Shown here piece by piece: positions 6,251 through 7,458 of a stretch of DNA of 7,458 nucleotides. Numbering within the stretch: position 1 is the stretch's first letter; every line of letters begins with the position of its first letter. A model generated the notes under the pieces. The model did no database searches and was not told the origin of the DNA. It worked only from the letters and a program-made list of their open reading frames with translations. The position numbers were made by a program, and so were the translations under genes. Source of the DNA: Saprospiraceae bacterium (GTDB lineage Bacteria; Bacteroidota; Bacteroidia; Chitinophagales; Saprospiraceae); the NCBI GenBank assembly GCA_016787375.1, contig JAEUUM010000234.1, positions 1 to 7,458 on the forward strand, read 5' to 3'.

Positions 6251-7458
6251 TCAGATTTTTTGTTTTACAGTACCGATCAAGTCAGCCATTAATTTCTCGG
6301 ATTTTTCTGCTAATAATCGGCCATCATTGGTTATTTGAGCTTTAAAATTATCGTCCTTTAGCCCGGACATATTAACCAATATGTTCATCCATGCCCCTTG
6401 AATGGCAGTATTGATGCATAAAGCACCGACTCCTGCATCCGTAACAGAATTTGGATTGCCTTCCTCAATCATTTCAGATATCAGATCATAAGCCTCCATT
6501 GCAGTCTGCATCACTGAAAATGGCACTTGAATGGCATATTTTGTGGCAGCTTGAATGGCAGCACTTCTAAGTTTTTTCTCTTCATCAGTAATTTTTGGCA
6601 AACGCATTGCATCAATAATGGCATTAAAAGATCGTGTATCTTCATCAACCAAATTCAACATTTTGTCTTTAATGGCCTGACCCTTCTGCGCCCAATCCGA
6701 AAATTCATGCCAACGATTGTCCCACCCACGTTTTTGTGATGACAGGTTGGCAACCATTGTACCCAGCGAAACTCCCAATGCCCCGACATAAGCAGAAACA
6801 CTACCTCCACCCGGAGCCATACTTTCACTTGCAGTCTCCATTGCAAACTTTTTTAATGACATAGCCACCAAGGGATGACTCCCTTCATCTTCCATACAAT
6901 ATTCAATTACTTTTTTGCGAGGATCAAAAGGTGTCAGGTCATCAAGTCCCATTGACTTTATTGCAATATGAATTATTTCCTCATCTGAAATACCCGTTGA
7001 CCTCTGTTGCTTTTCAAGAAAATATTTACCGGCATCTATCAACACACTTTTGGGTACCAAACCAACAAGTTCCGAACCCGTCACACGCATTCCCCTTGCA
7101 TGTGCACTCTCTACACACGCCTCAAATGCAATATGCAATGGCGTAAGCTCTGTATCAGTAAGATTCATGGATACCTGAGCTATTCCGTACTCGGGAATAT
7201 ACCATCCGATTCCTTTTACAGCTTTACATTTACCAGGTATGCGAATTGGTTCATTGTTTTCATCTTTTATTACCGCCCCCGCCGGATCATCATTTGCCCT
7301 TTTGATTCTTCCTTGTTCTCGAACATCAAATGCTACCGAGTTGGCTCTTCGTTCGGATGTAGTATTTAGATTCACGTTATAGGCAACCAATATCTTTCGC
7401 GCGCCTATGACAGTCGCTCCGGACCTTATGTTGAATACAGATGGACCATAGTCAGGTT
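6251..7458 (-). CDS. ftcD: Formimidoyltransferase-cyclodeaminase (5' end outside the window)
   Basis: This bifunctional enzyme of histidine degradation moves the formimino group of N-formimidoyl-glutamate to tetrahydrofolate, then deaminates 5-formimidoyl-THF to 5,10-methenyl-THF plus ammonia. The frame is open to the right edge; the 401 visible residues begin PDYGPSVFNIRSGATVIGAR, which matches the transferase domain roughly 160 residues into the protein, so a TTG at 7390 is not the start. About residues 1-185 cover the rest of the transferase (VAYNVNLN, GIGWYIPEYGIAQVSMNL, GSELVGLVPKSVLIDAG). The cyclodeaminase domain starts near 200 with MAPGGGSVSAYVGALG (213-228), DEDTRSFNAI (271-280) and MRLPKITDEEK (284-294). 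Compared with the animal enzyme there is an extra 15-20 residue stretch around RANDDPAGAVIKDENNEPIR. No frameshift or lost motif in the visible part. The catalytic His of the transferase lies outside the window. Other hut genes are probably to the right, not seen. Confidence 0.95.
   Translation of the reverse strand, partial: PDYGPSVFNIRSGATVIGARKILVAYNVNLNTTSERRANSVAFDVREQGRIKRANDDPAGAVIKDENNEPIRIPGKCKAVKGIGWYIPEYGIAQVSMNLTDTELTPLHIAFEACVESAHARGMRVTGSELVGLVPKSVLIDAGKYFLEKQQRSTGISDEEIIHIAIKSMGLDDLTPFDPRKKVIEYCMEDEGSHPLVAMSLKKFAMETASESMAPGGGSVSAYVGALGVSLGTMVANLSSQKRGWDNRWHEFSDWAQKGQAIKDKMLNLVDEDTRSFNAIIDAMRLPKITDEEKKLRSAAIQAATKYAIQVPFSVMQTAMEAYDLISEMIEEGNPNSVTDAGVGALCINTAIQGAWMNILVNMSGLKDDNFKAQITNDGRLLAEKSEKLMADLIGTVKQKI

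Noticed and set aside
6655..6846. 63-codon minus-strand frame inside ftcD
   Set aside because: It is an out-of-frame reading within the conserved cyclodeaminase domain, whose correct frame carries the family motifs.
7007..7369. 120-codon plus-strand frame opposite ftcD
   Set aside because: It is antisense to the conserved transferase domain. The Cys/Tyr/Phe-rich composition is typical of shadow frames.
7388..7390. TTG as start of the ftcD gene
   Set aside because: The same frame continues upstream to the window edge with clear transferase-domain sequence, so the true start is outside.

Overview
The window is AT-rich, roughly two thirds A+T by eye. It looks like chromosomal DNA of a member of the Bacteroidota. 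The evidence is: promoter elements of the Bacteroidota type (TAnnTTTG at the -7 position); no Shine-Dalgarno sequences before the real genes; two secreted proteins with short signal peptides ending in -NGQ/-NAQ; and a GH3-type adenylating enzyme of the form I know from this phylum. All five complete genes, and the truncated gene at the right edge, lie on the minus strand. I could not place the organism below phylum level.

Read in the direction of transcription (right to left), the window opens inside a bifunctional formimidoyltransferase-cyclodeaminase (7458-6251, start outside the window), a histidine-degradation and one-carbon enzyme. Eight bases after it comes an unrecognised secreted protein (6242-5046) with a long linker split into a basic block and an acidic block. 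The two are probably co-transcribed and end at a candidate terminator near 4971-4997. A T2-type acetyl-CoA acetyltransferase (4931-3753) follows as a single-gene unit with a good promoter and a strong intrinsic terminator (3699-3730). Next is a two-gene unit: a GH3-family acyl-adenylate/amido-synthetase (3539-2007) overlapping a LysE/RhtB-type exporter (2010-1387) by four bases. The last complete gene is a small secreted protein of unknown function (1145-435) with its own candidate promoter.

The left 434 bases carry no complete gene. Positions 1 to about 290 on the minus strand encode the C-terminal part of an IS91-like transposase, broken at its N-terminal side and running off the left edge. 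Directly next to it, about 290-415 on the plus strand, is an open frame that looks like the 3' end of a host gene, so this is probably an old insertion or deletion scar.

Most of the window is ordinary metabolism. The parts most worth following up are the translationally coupled GH3-LysE pair (possible synthesis and export of an acyl-amino-acid-type product), the charge-segregated secreted protein joined to the ftcD transcript, and the IS91 scar. I see no CRISPR array, tRNA, rRNA, toxin-antitoxin pair or recognisable defence system.
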